Under the pieces are notes generated by a model, which did not search any database, was not told the origin of the DNA, and saw only the letters and a program-made list of their open reading frames with translations. Below, piece by piece: positions 17,804 to 30,029 of a stretch of 64,000 nt of DNA (positions are counted from its first letter, which is position 1; each line of letters starts with the position of its first letter). The DNA comes from Xenorhabdus nematophila ATCC 19061 (lineage in GTDB: Bacteria > Pseudomonadota > Gammaproteobacteria > Enterobacterales > Enterobacteriaceae), in NCBI RefSeq assembly GCF_000252955.1, contig NC_014228.1, positions 372,001 through 436,000 on the forward strand, given 5' to 3'. A program made the translations under genes and the position numbers.

Positions 17804-19084
17804 TTGTTTGATCGTTATGAAGGCGGAGAATTAGCTGTTCTGGTGCATGTTTTCTTCTCACAGGAAAAAGATACGGAAAATCTCAGTGAATTTGAATCAT
17901 TGGTGACTTCCGCTGGTGTTTCTCCTGTGCAGATTGTAACGGGAAGCCGGAAGGCACCTCATCCAAAATATTTTGTCGGTGAGGGCAAAGCAGAGGAAAT
18001 TGCCGAAGCTGTTAAAAATAGCGGCGCAGATGTGGTGCTGTTTAACCATACCCTCAGCCCTGCTCAAGAACGTAATCTTGAACGCTTGTGCCAATGCCGT
18101 GTTGTTGATCGTACCGGGGTTATTCTGGATATTTTTGCCCAGCGGGCAAGAACACACGAAGGCAAGCTGCAAGTTGAATTGGCTCAGTTGCGTCATCTAT
18201 CGACTCGCCTGGTCCGGGGCTGGACGCACCTTGAACGTCAAAAAGGCGGGATCGGCCTGCGTGGTCCGGGGGAAACCCAGCTAGAAAGTGACCGTCGCAT
18301 GTTGCGTGACAAAATCAAACAGATTCTGGGGCGCCTCAGCAAAGTTGAGAAACAGCGCGAACAAGGGCGTCAGGCACGTAATAAAGCCGATATTCCCACT
18401 GTTTCCCTTGTTGGTTATACCAATGCAGGAAAATCAAGCCTATTCAACAGCATAACTTCAGCCAAAGTTTATGCCGCCGATCAGCTGTTTGCCACCCTTG
18501 ACCCGACATTGCGCCGAATAGATGTCGATGATGTTGGTACTGTTGTTTTGGCGGATACGGTAGGTTTTATCCGTCATTTGCCCCATGATTTGGTGGCAGC
18601 ATTCAAGGCGACCTTACAAGAAACCCGACAAGCGAAATTGTTGCTGCATGTTGTTGATGCGGCTGATCATCGTCTGGATGAAAATATTATCGCTGTAGAC
18701 AGTGTCCTTGAAGAAATTGAATCAAATGAAATTCCTTCTCTGATGGTCATGAATAAAATCGATATGTTAGAAGATTTTACTCCGCGCATTGACCGTGATG
18801 AGGAAAATCGGCCTGTCAGAGTTTGGTTATCTGCCCAAACTGGTGAAGGTATTTCATTATTACTGCAAGCATTAACCGAACGACTTTCAGGTGAAACCGC
18901 TCACTATGAGTTGCATCTTCCGCCAGAAGCGGGGCGTTTGCGCAGCCGTTTTTATCAGCTTCAGGCGATTGAACGCGAGTGGATGGAAGAGGATGGTCAG
19001 GTCGGGCTTGAAGTCAGAATGCCGATGGTAGACTGGCGTCGTTTGTGTAAACAAGAACCAAATTTACCTGACTATGTTGTCTGA
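17804..19084 (+). CDS. hflX: Ribosome-dissociating GTPase HflX
   Basis: HflX binds the large subunit and splits stalled ribosomes after heat stress. The start is a TTG with GAGGGG 8 bases ahead, as in E. coli where the protein also begins with FDRY. The 426-residue product has the N-terminal HflX domain ([20 protein letters not shown]), the glycine-rich segment [15 protein letters not shown] (about residues 145-160), and the G domain with G1 [11 protein letters not shown] (about 203-213), G3 DTVGFI and G4 NKID. Confidence 0.95.
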   Translation: MFDRYEGGELAVLVHVFFSQEKDTENLSEFESLVTSAGVSPVQIVTGSRKAPHPKYFVGEGKAEEIAEAVKNSGADVVLFNHTLSPAQERNLERLCQCRVVDRTGVILDIFAQRARTHEGKLQVELAQLRHLSTRLVRGWTHLERQKGGIGLRGPGETQLESDRRMLRDKIKQILGRLSKVEKQREQGRQARNKADIPTVSLVGYTNAGKSSLFNSITSAKVYAADQLFATLDPTLRRIDVDDVGTVVLADTVGFIRHLPHDLVAAFKATLQETRQAKLLLHVVDAADHRLDENIIAVDSVLEEIESNEIPSLMVMNKIDMLEDFTPRIDRDEENRPVRVWLSAQTGEGISLLLQALTERLSGETAHYELHLPPEAGRLRSRFYQLQAIEREWMEEDGQVGLEVRMPMVDWRRLCKQEPNLPDYVV

Positions 19085-19267
19085 TTGATTGGCGCAGGGC
19101 AACAAACAAGGTATTATTTTACCCGCCATTTCAAAGTGCTTATAGTAAAGTACTTATTGTCATGGAGTAGCTGAGATGGAATGGCGGTGATGGAATGACT
19201 GTGCCAGAATTGCAGTGACTGAACAGCACGGTCAAAAGTATCACCCAAATAATATTGGTTGCTTATA

Positions 19268-19371
19268 AAAACGATGAAGTTTGTCGTTTCTGCCCATGGA
19301 GGCCGCTGTCCGACCTGTCAGGGACAGGCACGGCCTGGGAAGTGGGAAGCCTCACCCGTCTGGGTGGAGAG
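19268..19371 (+). other. Possible structured leader between hflX and hflK
   Basis: The hflX-hflK gap is 335 bases (19085-19419), much longer than I recall in E. coli. It contains three successive hairpins: AAACGA/TCGTTT around 19268-19290, a nested stem with GGCCG (19301-19305) and CTGTCC pairing to GGGACAG (19321-19327) and CGGCC (19331-19335), and CTCACCC/GGGTGGAG at about 19351-19369. There is no T run, so it is not a standard terminator. No reading frame is convincing. It may be a leader RNA of hflK, a small RNA, or an inserted repeat. Confidence 0.35.
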
Positions 19372-19419
19372 CAGTCACCTCTGAAAAACCAGTGAAAAAC
19401 TAAAAAGTGGAGCTAAAAC

Positions 19420-20655
19420 ATGGCGTGGAATCAGCCCGGTAATAACGGACAGGACCGCGACCCGTGGGGAAGCAGCAATAATAATGGCGGCAACTCCGGC
19501 GGCAACAATAAAGGTGGTCGAAACCGTGGGGCAACTGATCTCGACGATCTGTTCCGTAAACTGAGTCAAAAACTTGGTGGTCTCGGTGGAAACAAAGGTG
19601 GAAATGGTTCTGAACAGAATCCTAAATTTGGCGGGCGTCTTATTGGTCTTGCCGTTGCTGCTGCAGTTGCTGTCTGGGTTGTAAGTGGTTTCTATACGAT
19701 TAAAGAAACAGAACGTGGTGTCGTGACTCGGCTGGGTAAATTCAGTCATGTCGTTCAACCCGGTCTGAACTGGAAAATGACATTTATCGATCGCGTACGC
19801 GCGGTTAACGTTGAATCTGTTCGTGAACTGGCAACATCAGGTGTCATGTTGACATCGGATGAAAACGTTGTACGTGCAGAAATGAACGTTCAGTATCGTG
19901 TCACTGATCCAGCTGCCTATCTTTTCAACGTCACCAATCCTGACAATAGTCTGCGTCAAGCAACAGACAGCGCAGTACGTGGGGTGGTTGGCAAATACAC
20001 AATGGAAAAAATCCTGACAGCGGATCGTACTATTGTGCGTAATGATACTCAGAAAGTACTGGAAGAAACGATTCGCCCGTACCACATGGGAATCACGTTG
20101 CTGGATGTTAACTTCCAGACTGCGCGTCCACCAGAAGAGGTGAAAGCTGCATTCGATGATGTGATCGCCGCACGCGAAGAAGAGCAAAAAACCATTCGTG
20201 AAGCAGAAGCTTACAAAAACTCTGTTCTGCCGATCGCCAAAGGTGACGCTCAACGCATGATTGAAGAAGCCAAAGCCTATAAAGCCAGTGTGGTATTCAA
20301 TGCACGGGGTGAAGTGGCCAGTTTTGCTAAAATCCTGCCTGAATATAAAGCTGCACCGGAAATTACCCGCGAGCGCCTTTATATTGAAACGATGGAACGT
20401 GTTCTGAGCCATACCCGCAAAGTTATTGCGAATGAAAAGAGCAATAACATGCTGGTATTGCCATTGGATCAAGTTCTGCGCAATCAGGCTGAAGCACCTA
20501 AGTTTCACCAGAATACCAAGGTAGCGCCAGAGAAGGGCAATACGACGCATTCTACATCAACGCAAGAGTACAACAGCAATGCTGGTTATGACAGCTCTGG
20601 CTATGGAAATTCAAACAACCTGCGTGGTGATGCGCTAAGACAAGGGAGGCCATAA
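19420..20655 (+). CDS. hflK: FtsH-protease modulator HflK
   Basis: HflK and HflC form a large membrane cage around the FtsH protease and limit its access to substrates. The 411-residue protein has a Gly/Asn-rich N-terminal tail (MAWNQPGNNGQDRDPWG), one membrane span at about residues 70-90 (LIGLAVAAAVAVWVVSGF), and an SPFH/band-7 domain (YTIKETERGVVTRLGKF onward), with the coiled-coil helix EEEQKTIREAEAYKNSV. The hydrophilic C-terminal tail ends two bases before hflC. Confidence 0.96.
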   Translation: MAWNQPGNNGQDRDPWGSSNNNGGNSGGNNKGGRNRGATDLDDLFRKLSQKLGGLGGNKGGNGSEQNPKFGGRLIGLAVAAAVAVWVVSGFYTIKETERGVVTRLGKFSHVVQPGLNWKMTFIDRVRAVNVESVRELATSGVMLTSDENVVRAEMNVQYRVTDPAAYLFNVTNPDNSLRQATDSAVRGVVGKYTMEKILTADRTIVRNDTQKVLEETIRPYHMGITLLDVNFQTARPPEEVKAAFDDVIAAREEEQKTIREAEAYKNSVLPIAKGDAQRMIEEAKAYKASVVFNARGEVASFAKILPEYKAAPEITRERLYIETMERVLSHTRKVIANEKSNNMLVLPLDQVLRNQAEAPKFHQNTKVAPEKGNTTHSTSTQEYNSNAGYDSSGYGNSNNLRGDALRQGRP

Positions 20656-20657
20656 TC

Positions 20658-21659
20658 ATGCGTAAGTCATTAGTCTTCACTATTGCCGCCGTATTGGTTG
20701 TGCTGTATTCGTCGATATTTATCGTGTATGAAGGTCAGCGTGGCATCATGCTGCGTTTTGGCAAAGTTGTGCGTGATTCTGATAATAAGCCATTGGTTTA
20801 TCAGCCCGGTCCGCATTTCAAAGTTCCATTTATTGAAACTGTTAAAACACTTGATGCCCGTATCCAAACGATGGATATCAAGGCTGACCGTTTCCTGACC
20901 AGTGAAAATAAAGACCTGATTGTTGACTCATATCTGAAATGGCGGATTAAAGATTTCAGCAGCTACTATCTGGCAACAGGTAATGGAGAAATTGCTCAGG
21001 CTGAACTTTTGTTGAAACGTAAATTCAGTGACCGTCTGCGTTCTGAAATTGGTCGTTTGGATGTGCGTGGTATCGTGACAGATTCTCGTGGTCGCTTGAC
21101 GACAGATGTGCGTAATGCACTGAACTTGGGAACAAGTGAAGATGATTCGAGCGCAGACAGCGATATCGCTTCGGCTGCGGCGCGTATAGAGAAAGAAACG
21201 AAAGGCAAACAACCCGTCCTGAATCCGAACAGTATGGCGGCATTGGGGATTGAAGTTGTAGACGTTCGTATCAAGCAAATTAACTTGCCGGACGAAGTCT
21301 CAGGCGCGATTTACCAGCGTATGCGTGCAGAACGTGAAGCGGTAGCGCGTCGTCATCGTTCACAAGGTCTGGAAGAAGCAGAAAAGGTTCGTGCTGCCGC
21401 TGATAAAACAGCAACTGAAATCAAAGCTGAAGCAAATAGCGAGGCATTGGTTTTACGCGGTGAAGGAGATGCAGAAGCGACCAAACTGTTCGCTGATGCG
21501 TTCAGTAAAGATCCTGAATTCTACGCATTCATCCGTAGCCTGCGTGCTTACGAGAAGAGCTTCCAAAATGACGGAAACATTATGGTACTCAGTCCGGATA
21601 GTGATTTCTTCCGTTATATGAAAGAACCTTCTAAGCCGCGCCACAATCAAAATGATTGA
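20658..21659 (+). CDS. hflC: FtsH-protease modulator HflC
   Basis: The partner of HflK in the SPFH complex around FtsH. The 333-residue protein has an N-terminal signal anchor (MRKSLVFTIAAVLVVLYSSI), the band-7 domain starting FIVYEGQRGIMLRFGKV, and the long helix RMRAEREAVARRHRSQG. GGGAGG precedes the ATG at the end of hflK, so the two are co-translated. E. coli has yjeT between hflC and purA; here that gene is absent. Confidence 0.96.
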   Translation: MRKSLVFTIAAVLVVLYSSIFIVYEGQRGIMLRFGKVVRDSDNKPLVYQPGPHFKVPFIETVKTLDARIQTMDIKADRFLTSENKDLIVDSYLKWRIKDFSSYYLATGNGEIAQAELLLKRKFSDRLRSEIGRLDVRGIVTDSRGRLTTDVRNALNLGTSEDDSSADSDIASAAARIEKETKGKQPVLNPNSMAALGIEVVDVRIKQINLPDEVSGAIYQRMRAEREAVARRHRSQGLEEAEKVRAAADKTATEIKAEANSEALVLRGEGDAEATKLFADAFSKDPEFYAFIRSLRAYEKSFQNDGNIMVLSPDSDFFRYMKEPSKPRHNQND

Positions 21660-21757
21660 GTAGGTTTGATAGGTAAATTGGATAGGTAAATTGGCTAGTT
21701 AAGTTACCTTAAACCACTTCATTGACAAAACGCGGCTGATATAATTTGGTTGTGTCT

Positions 21758-21791
21758 AAGCCACTGTATAAAACGTACAGTGGCTTTTTTG
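21758..21791 (+). terminator. Rho-independent terminator after hflC
   Basis: AAGCCACTGTA and TACAGTGGCTT are perfect 11-base arms with a 7-base loop and a T run. It closes the hfq-hflX-hflKC unit ahead of purA. Confidence 0.9.
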
Positions 21792-21920
21792 TATACTTCT
21801 GTCATTCCCAATGTTTACTTAGCAGCCCATTTATATAACTAAACGAAATAACAGAAGTGACAAAAAATACTGAAAGGTGCTAAATGAGATGGTAGAATCC
21901 ATTTTTAAGCAACCGAGTGA

Positions 21921-23228
<1,308 letters not shown>

Positions 23229-23256
23229 TTGACTACTGAGTCTCTTGGGCACACAT

Positions 23257-23285
23257 AACCGGGCTTTATGCCCGGTTTTTGTTTT
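23257..23285 (+). terminator. Rho-independent terminator after purA
   Basis: AACCGGGC and GCCCGGTT arms with a TTTAT loop are followed by TTTGTTTTT, about 30 bases after the purA stop. Confidence 0.9.
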
Positions 23286-23410
23286 TAGGCCGCTCGTTTT
23301 GCTTAATTTTTAAAATACCCACATAATGATGAATAACTAACGAAAACCAATATACAGATATATTTTGGTTCCAAATAAACTCCGTTATATTCAGTCTCCC
23401 AGAGGTGAGT

Positions 23411-23830
23411 GTGCAGTTAACCAGTTTTACCGATTATGGATTACGAGCCCTGATTTACATGGCGTCTTTACCAGAAGGCCAGATGACAAGCATTACAGAG
23501 GTCACCGAGGTTTATGGTGTCTCACGTAACCATATGGTAAAAATCATTAATCAACTGAGTCACTTAGGATTGGTGAATGCTGTCAGGGGAAAAAATGGCG
23601 GCATTAGTCTGGGTAAACCTGCCCGTGAGATCAGAATTGGTGATGTGGTTCGTTCATTAGAGCCGCTTGCATTGGTTAACTGTAGTGCTTGTCAAATCAC
23701 GTCTGCATGTCGCTTAAAATCGGTCTTGAATCAAGCGGTAGAGAATTTTTTGGAAGAGTTGGATAAACATACTTTGGCCGATATGGTTAAAGACAATAGT
23801 CCCCTTTATCAATTGCTTTTAGTCAAGTGA
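23411..23830 (+). CDS. nsrR: Nitric-oxide-sensing repressor NsrR
   Basis: NsrR is an Rrf2-family repressor whose Fe-S cluster is destroyed by nitric oxide, releasing genes for NO detoxification. I take the GTG at 23411 as start: GAGG lies 5 bases ahead and the protein then begins [20 protein letters not shown] as in E. coli. The DNA-binding part [13 protein letters not shown] and the wing [14 protein letters not shown] are conserved. The cluster cysteines are Cys91, Cys94 and Cys100 ([11 protein letters not shown]), a C-x2-C-x5-C spacing, against C-x4-C-x5-C that I recall for E. coli. The length is otherwise normal (139 residues). It precedes rnr, as usual. Confidence 0.92.
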   Translation: MQLTSFTDYGLRALIYMASLPEGQMTSITEVTEVYGVSRNHMVKIINQLSHLGLVNAVRGKNGGISLGKPAREIRIGDVVRSLEPLALVNCSACQITSACRLKSVLNQAVENFLEELDKHTLADMVKDNSPLYQLLLVK

Positions 23831-23873
23831 AACCAGGGGATAACAGCTTGTTGATGACAACAGAGGAATGACG

Positions 23874-26333
23874 ATGTCAAAAGATCCTTTTCGGGAACGA
23901 GAGGCTGAAAAATACGAATCTCCAATCCCAAGCCGTGAATACATCTTGGATATCATTTCTAAACACACCATTCCGGTAAGCCGTCAGGAACTCGCACAAG
24001 AACTTCAGTTAACCAGTGCTGATGCACAGGAAGCATTGCGCCGCCGTTTGCGGGCAATGGAACGCGATGGGCAGTTGGTATTTACCCGCCGTCAATGTTA
24101 TGCGTTACCAGAACGATTGGATTTGTTGAAAGGGACGGTAATCGGACACCGTGATGGCTACGGTTTCCTGCGTGCAGAAGGCCACAAAGAAGATTTTTAT
24201 CTGCCTGCTGACCAGATGAAAATGGCGATCCATGGTGATGTCATTCTGGCACAGCCGTTGCGCCCGGACAGAAAAGGCCGCATTGAAGTGCGGATTGTAC
24301 GGGTATTGGAGCCGAAGAGCAGCCAAATTGTTGGTCGGTATTTTATGGATGCAGGCATGGGATTTGTCGTTCCTGATGACAGTCGTCTGTGTTTTGATAT
24401 CTTGATCCCCAAAGAGGAAGTTTGCGGGGCAAGAATGGGTAACGTTGTAGTGGTTGAATTGATGAATCGCCCAACCCGCCGAACCAAAGCTATTGGTAAA
24501 ATCGTCGAGGTGCTGGGTGAGACGATGGGCACGAATATGGCGGTTGAAATCGCACTTCGTACCCATGAAATTCCCCATAGCTGGCCGCCAATGGTAGAAA
24601 AACAGGTGGCCTCCCTGGATGAAAATGTTCCGGAGTCTGCTAAGCAAGGCCGTATAGATTTACGTGAGTTACCGCTGGTAACGATTGATGGCGAAGATGC
24701 CCGTGACTTTGATGATGCTGTGTATTGCGAAAGAAAACGCGGGGGCGGCTGGCGCTTGTGGGTTGCGATTGCGGATGTGAGTTACTACGTTCGTCCGCAA
24801 ACTGTGTTGGATACAGAAGCACGTAGCCGTGGTAACTCGGTCTATTTCCCTTCTCAGGTTGTACCGATGCTACCGGAAGTGCTGTCGAATGGATTGTGTT
24901 CTCTCAATCCGGAAGTTGACCGCTTGTGTATGGTGTGTGAAATGACCATTTCCGCTCAGGGCAAGTTATCTTCCTATAAGTTTTACGAAGCGGTGATGAA
25001 CTCTCATGCCCGTTTGACTTATACGAAAGTCTGGAAGATTTTGCAGGGCGATCAAGAGCAGAGAGAGCATTACAAGCCGTTGGTAACACATATTGAGCAC
25101 CTGCATGAACTTTATCAGGCGCTGGAACACGCACGCGAAGAGCGTGGGGCTATTTCGTTTGAATCCGAAGAAGCCAAATTTATTTTTAACGCAGAACGTC
25201 GCATTGAGCGTATTGAACCGGTTGTACGCAACGATGCCCATAAACTGATTGAAGAGTGTATGATTCTGGCTAACATTGCGGCCGCCCGCTTTGTTGAAAA
25301 ACATCATGAGCCAGCGTTATACCGCATTCACGATCGTCCGAGAGAAGAGAGTATCCTGAATCTTCGTTCGGTCTTCAATGAACTGGGGTTGAGCTTATTG
25401 GGCGGCCTGAAACCAGAGCCGAAAGATTATGCGCAATTGATGAAAGACGTCGCAGAGCGGCCAGATCACGAATTGCTGCAAACAATGCTGCTGCGCTCCA
25501 TGAAACAGGCAATTTATGAGCCTGAAAATCGCGGACACTTTGGTCTGGCGTTGCGTGCTTATTCTCACTTTACTTCACCGATCCGCCGCTATCCTGATTT
25601 GGCACTGCACCGTGCGATCAAATATTTGTTGTCGAAAGAAAAATTGGCACAAGAAAATGAGGTTGTTGAACATCGCTGGACGCCAACGGGTGGCTGGCAC
25701 AACGACATGGAACATATGCTGCAATTGGGCGACCATTGCTCCATGACTGAGCGCCGTGCCGACGAAGCGACACGGGATGTGGCTGATTGGCTGAAATGTG
25801 ATTTCATGCAGGATCAGGTGGGGAATGTATTCACCGGATTAATTACCAGCGTGACCGGTTTTGGTTTCTTCGTCCGCCTGAATGATCTGTTCATTGATGG
25901 CTTGGTGCATGTGTCAACACTGGATAACGATTATTACAGATACGATAATGTCGGCCAGCGTTTGATTGGTGAATCTTCAGGGCAAACTTATCGCTTGGGT
26001 GATGAGGTTGAAATCCGTGTGGAAGCGGTTCATATGGATGAGCGTAATATCGATTTCAACTTACTTTCAACGACACGCAAAGCGCGCAATCAAGGTAAGA
26101 CTGAGCGTGATAAGGCGAAAAAAGGCAAACCAGAGCGTAAAAATGGTAAAAAAGGCCGTGATAATAAAAAATCAGCCAATTTTGAACCAGACCGCGCTTT
26201 TCGCAAAAAGAAAAAAGCGGAAGAGCCAAAGTCCAGTAATAAGCCAAGCAAAAAGAAAAAACAGTCAGATAAAACCCAAAAAATTACGGCAAACCTGAAA
26301 GCGAAACGCGCGAAAAAAAGCACGGGCGAATAG
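23874..26333 (+). CDS. rnr: Ribonuclease R
   Basis: RNase R is a processive 3'-5' exoribonuclease that degrades structured RNA and acts in trans-translation and rRNA quality control. I use the ATG at 23874 (GAGG 7 bases ahead; an in-frame ATG at 23868 is possible), giving 819 residues. The order is an N-terminal HTH-like region, two cold-shock domains ([15 protein letters not shown]), the RNB catalytic domain with [14 protein letters not shown] (catalytic aspartates), [12 protein letters not shown], an S1 domain ([17 protein letters not shown]) and a lysine-rich basic tail of about 90 residues. Confidence 0.97.
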   Translation: MSKDPFREREAEKYESPIPSREYILDIISKHTIPVSRQELAQELQLTSADAQEALRRRLRAMERDGQLVFTRRQCYALPERLDLLKGTVIGHRDGYGFLRAEGHKEDFYLPADQMKMAIHGDVILAQPLRPDRKGRIEVRIVRVLEPKSSQIVGRYFMDAGMGFVVPDDSRLCFDILIPKEEVCGARMGNVVVVELMNRPTRRTKAIGKIVEVLGETMGTNMAVEIALRTHEIPHSWPPMVEKQVASLDENVPESAKQGRIDLRELPLVTIDGEDARDFDDAVYCERKRGGGWRLWVAIADVSYYVRPQTVLDTEARSRGNSVYFPSQVVPMLPEVLSNGLCSLNPEVDRLCMVCEMTISAQGKLSSYKFYEAVMNSHARLTYTKVWKILQGDQEQREHYKPLVTHIEHLHELYQALEHAREERGAISFESEEAKFIFNAERRIERIEPVVRNDAHKLIEECMILANIAAARFVEKHHEPALYRIHDRPREESILNLRSVFNELGLSLLGGLKPEPKDYAQLMKDVAERPDHELLQTMLLRSMKQAIYEPENRGHFGLALRAYSHFTSPIRRYPDLALHRAIKYLLSKEKLAQENEVVEHRWTPTGGWHNDMEHMLQLGDHCSMTERRADEATRDVADWLKCDFMQDQVGNVFTGLITSVTGFGFFVRLNDLFIDGLVHVSTLDNDYYRYDNVGQRLIGESSGQTYRLGDEVEIRVEAVHMDERNIDFNLLSTTRKARNQGKTERDKAKKGKPERKNGKKGRDNKKSANFEPDRAFRKKKKAEEPKSSNKPSKKKKQSDKTQKITANLKAKRAKKSTGE

Positions 26334-26387
26334 CCATAACTGCATTCAGTCAAAATAGTTAATCAGTGAGTCAGGTATCAGTCAGTC

Positions 26388-27125
26388 ATGAGTGAAATTA
26401 TCTACGGTATCCATGCCGTTAAAGCGTTATTAGAGAGCGATCCACAACGGTTCATGGAAGTTTATGTATTGAAAGGGCGGGAAGATCGCCGTTTAACCCC
26501 TCTGTTTCAGGAGCTGGAAAGTATCGGTATCACGGTACAACTTGCCAACCGCCAATGGTTGGATGCCCAGACAGAAGGCGCTGTTCACCAAGGCATTATT
26601 GCGCGGGTCAAACCGGGTCGCCAGTATCAGGAAAACGATTTGCCTGACTTGTTATCTCAGTTGGATCGCCCGTTCTTGTTGGTGTTGGATGGTGTCACTG
26701 ATCCACATAACTTGGGCGCTTGCCTGCGTACGGCGGATGCTGCGGGTGTTGATGCGGTTATCGTTCCCCGCGATCGCTCGGCACAACTGAATGCAACAGC
26801 CAAAAAAGTGGCTTGTGGTGCTGCGGAAAACGTTCCCCTCATCCGTGTGACTAACCTTGCCCGTACCTTGCGTTTACTGCAAGAACACAATATCTGGATT
26901 GTCGGAACGGCGGGGGAAGCGACTCATGCACTGTATGAAAGTAAACTGACTGGCCCGATGGCTTTGGTCATGGGAGCGGAAGGTGAAGGTATGCGCCGAT
27001 TGACCCGCGAACATTGTGATGAGCTGATTAGCATCCCAATGGCAGGTTCAGTCTCTTCCCTGAATGTATCGGTTGCAACAGGGGTATGCCTGTTTGAAAT
27101 CGTGCGCCAGAGACGTTCTCAGTAA
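26388..27125 (+). CDS. rlmB: 23S rRNA (Gm2251) 2'-O-methyltransferase
   Basis: RlmB methylates the ribose of G2251 in the P loop of 23S rRNA. The 245-residue SPOUT protein has the substrate-binding N-terminal domain ([20 protein letters not shown]) and the knotted catalytic domain with [39 protein letters not shown] and [17 protein letters not shown]. It follows rnr by 54 bases, as in E. coli. Confidence 0.97.
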   Translation: MSEIIYGIHAVKALLESDPQRFMEVYVLKGREDRRLTPLFQELESIGITVQLANRQWLDAQTEGAVHQGIIARVKPGRQYQENDLPDLLSQLDRPFLLVLDGVTDPHNLGACLRTADAAGVDAVIVPRDRSAQLNATAKKVACGAAENVPLIRVTNLARTLRLLQEHNIWIVGTAGEATHALYESKLTGPMALVMGAEGEGMRRLTREHCDELISIPMAGSVSSLNVSVATGVCLFEIVRQRRSQ

Positions 27126-27252
27126 ATCATTTTCTATTCATCACAAGATGGAAGAAGAATAGAAGAATAAACGCGTTTTTATTTTACCCGTATCTTGAGT
27201 TTTTTATATTGTACGGGTATAGTGACGCGTCGATTTTTCAGCCGTACTAAAC

Positions 27253-27312
27253 ACGTTCCTTGCCTCCATGGGCCACGGCTGACCCTGACAGGAGGCTGAA
27301 TAATCCGTAAGG
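27253..27312 (+). promoter_or_regulatory. Probable S6:S18 leader of the rpsF operon
   Basis: The 5' leader just before rpsF has CCTTGCCTCCATGGGCCACGG, split by pairing with the downstream GGAGGCTGAATAATCCGTAAGG. From memory this matches the S6:S18-binding leader in enterobacteria, where the heterodimer recognises a CCG loop that mimics its site on 16S rRNA and represses translation. Confidence 0.6.
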
Positions 27313-27322
27313 AGCAATGCTA

Positions 27323-27721
27323 ATGCGTCATTACGAAATCGTTTTTATGGTCCATCCTGACCAAAGCGAACAGGTTCCGGGCATGATCGAGCGTTACAGT
27401 GCGACTATCACTAACGCGCAAGGTCAGATTCATCGTCTGGAAGACTGGGGTCGTCGTCAACTGGCTTACCCAATCAACAAACTGCACAAGGCTCACTACG
27501 TTCTGCTGAACGTTGAAGCGCCACAAGAAGCGATTGATGAGCTGGAAACTAATTTCCGCTTCAACGATGCCGTTATCCGCAGCATGGTTATGCGCGTTAA
27601 GCACGCAGTAACTGAAGCATCACCAATGGTTAAGGCTAAAGACGAACGTCGCAGCCGTGATCTGGTCTTGGAAGAAGGCCTGGTTGATGATGTTGATGAA
27701 GCTGGGGATTCTGAAGAGTAA
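27323..27721 (+). CDS. rpsF: 30S ribosomal protein S6
   Basis: S6 binds with S18 on the platform of the small subunit. I start at the ATG at 27323 ([21 protein letters not shown]), with AAGGAG 8 bases ahead; an in-frame ATG lies two codons upstream. The 132-residue product has [21 protein letters not shown] and the acidic C-terminal tail that receives glutamate residues in E. coli (added by RimK). It is the first gene of rpsF-priB-rpsR-rplI. Confidence 0.98.
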   Translation: MRHYEIVFMVHPDQSEQVPGMIERYSATITNAQGQIHRLEDWGRRQLAYPINKLHKAHYVLLNVEAPQEAIDELETNFRFNDAVIRSMVMRVKHAVTEASPMVKAKDERRSRDLVLEEGLVDDVDEAGDSEE

Positions 27722-27726
27722 TCACC

Positions 27727-28276
<550 letters not shown>

Positions 28277-28314
28277 TAGGCTCAGTCCATTAACGACTCT
28301 GAGAGGATAAGGTA

Positions 28315-28767
28315 ATGCAAGTTATTCTGCTTGATAAAGTAGCGAACCTGGGTAGCCTGGGTGACCAAGTTAACGTTAAAGCGGGTTATGCCCGTAACTT
28401 CTTAGTACCACAGGGCAAAGCTGTTCCTGCAACTAAGAAAAACGTCGAATTTTTCGAAGCTCGCCGTGCTGAACTGGAAGCTAAGCTGTCTGACGTTCTG
28501 GCAGCAGCAGAAGCTCGTGCAGCGAAAATCACTGCACTGGACTCTGTCACCATCACTTCTAAAGCGGGTGACGAAGGCAAACTGTTCGGTTCTATCGGTA
28601 CTCGTGACATCGCTGATGCAGTTACTGCAGCTGGCGTTGAAGTATCCAAGAGCGAAGTTCGTCTGCCTAACGGCGTTCTGCGTACTGTTGGTGAGCACGA
28701 AGTTGACTTCCAAGTACACAGCGATGTATTCGCGAAATTGAACGTAAACATCGTTCCAGAAGCTTAA
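28315..28767 (+). CDS. rplI: 50S ribosomal protein L9
   Basis: L9 binds 23S rRNA and spans to the neighbouring ribosome through a long helix. The 150-residue protein has the N-terminal RNA-binding domain [38 protein letters not shown], the connecting helix rich in Ala and Glu, and the C-terminal domain with [16 protein letters not shown]. Strong E. coli-like codon use suggests high expression. Confidence 0.98.
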   Translation: MQVILLDKVANLGSLGDQVNVKAGYARNFLVPQGKAVPATKKNVEFFEARRAELEAKLSDVLAAAEARAAKITALDSVTITSKAGDEGKLFGSIGTRDIADAVTAAGVEVSKSEVRLPNGVLRTVGEHEVDFQVHSDVFAKLNVNIVPEA

Positions 28768-28795
28768 TCTCTGATTAGTTTCACGAACATGTGAC

Positions 28796-28824
28796 AAAAA
28801 ACGCTGGCTTTGCCGGCGTTTTTT
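28796..28824 (+). terminator. Rho-independent terminator after rplI
   Basis: AACGCTGGC and GCCGGCGTT arms (one G-T pair) with a TTT loop and a long T run follow the rplI stop by about 30 bases. Confidence 0.9.
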
Positions 28825-28901
28825 GTTTTTCCCCTAAGCATCTCTTTTATACATAAAGCATTCAATCAGCTAAAACACGAACAGAATATTCAGGAGAGGG
28901 A

Positions 28902-29819
28902 CTAATTTCTGATCTTCTGGAATAACTGTGGTGAATCAACCATAACCGCATCAGCTCCAATATCTTTAGCCAATTGGTAATCATTCAGGTTATTAACACC
29001 AAATAGAATAATATGGGCATTACTTATTTTACGAAAACAGTCAATGGCATCTTTATCCCATGTCAGGGTGGCGGGTGAACGGGCTTCACCTAATGTATAA
29101 CGCTCTACAACTTCAATTTTACGGTGAAGTTCAAATCCATACCAACGGGTTGACTCTGCATTGGCCGCTTCTTTTTGAGGCAATTCACAATGATGGCTCA
29201 TCACGCTGTTAGCTAATATTGTGCGGGTTTGATCTCGGCTTTCAAAAACATTGATTTTATCTGAATAGTGACTCAGGGTATCCAGAAATTTTTCATTGGT
29301 AGAATAAAAACGAGTATGCTCAAAAGATTGAGTTTTGTTCAATACATTAAGTACGGCTTTTGCCTGTATGTCCGGGTTAGCATCCGGAGATTTCAAATCA
29401 ATATAGAATTCAACATCCGGGTATTTTTTGAGAACACTTTCCAGTAAAGGGATTGTTGTCTGCTGTAAGGGTAACTTAATGTTATTTTTTTTACTGAACT
29501 GGTAGCTTGCATTAACTTTTGCCAGCTCTTGAGTGGTGTAATTCGACACTGTACCATCATGATCGGTCAGGGCATTCAGATTACTTGGACGGTAGAGCAC
29601 TAACTGATTGTCTTTACTAAGTTGAGCTGTGATCCAGATAGCATCAGCTTTGTTTTTCAGGGCTGTATCAATGGCATAAAACGTATTTTCAGGGGCATCA
29701 GTCGTTCCCGCCCGATGAGCAACAATTTTCGGCGATTGTGCAAATGCACTGTAGCTGCTCAAAAGAAGTACGCACATAAATATTCCCTGTTGCAGTGTGT
29801 GTCTAACTATTCTAATCAT
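28902..29819 (-). CDS. Exported GDPD-like protein with degraded active site
   Basis: The 305-residue product starts with a signal peptide (QGIFMCVLLLSSYSAFAQSP, cleavage likely after AFA) and has the TIM-barrel start of glycerophosphodiester phosphodiesterases: IVAHRAGTTDAPENTFYAI, keeping the His-Arg pair and the Glu of PENT. The next motif, normally AIELDVQLTKDG...HD with two metal ligands and the second catalytic His, reads AIWITAQLSKDNQLVLYRP, so Glu, Asp, His and Asp are all replaced. Later VEFYIDLKSP and ADAVMVDSPQLF fit the fold. The usual reaction, releasing glycerol 3-phosphate from phospholipid headgroups, is therefore doubtful; a binding role or altered lytic chemistry is possible. 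It occupies a site between rplI and fklB where E. coli has other genes. Confidence 0.75.
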   Translation of the reverse strand: MIRIVRHTLQQGIFMCVLLLSSYSAFAQSPKIVAHRAGTTDAPENTFYAIDTALKNKADAIWITAQLSKDNQLVLYRPSNLNALTDHDGTVSNYTTQELAKVNASYQFSKKNNIKLPLQQTTIPLLESVLKKYPDVEFYIDLKSPDANPDIQAKAVLNVLNKTQSFEHTRFYSTNEKFLDTLSHYSDKINVFESRDQTRTILANSVMSHHCELPQKEAANAESTRWYGFELHRKIEVVERYTLGEARSPATLTWDKDAIDCFRKISNAHIILFGVNNLNDYQLAKDIGADAVMVDSPQLFQKIRN

Positions 29820-29907
29820 AATTACTTACCTTATTTGTGTGTTGTAAGAATATTTGCCTGATTAACCTGAAGATGCAGGTTCCAGGATTTGAAAATTGTC
29901 ATTAGGT

Positions 29908-30029
29908 CAGTGAACGAGTTTCTTGCCTTCAGGAAGTGTGACATTAAGAAGCGATGAATGGTTTTGCGAATTCCATCGTCGCCTGATTGAATTCAGGTTG
30001 GGGCTGTAAGGTGGTGAATAATGTAGCTT
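29908..30029 (-). pseudogene. Remnant of an IS630-family transposase, C-terminal end
   Basis: The minus strand reads KLHYSPPYSPNLNSIRRRW and then NSQNHSSLL...LVH and a stop. PPYSPNLNPIE is the hallmark at the last catalytic acidic residue of IS630/Tc1-type transposases; here the catalytic Glu position is Arg. No upstream coding part remains. The rest of the 554-base gap 29820-30373 is AT-rich with presumed promoters for both flanking genes and no other feature I can name. Confidence 0.65.
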
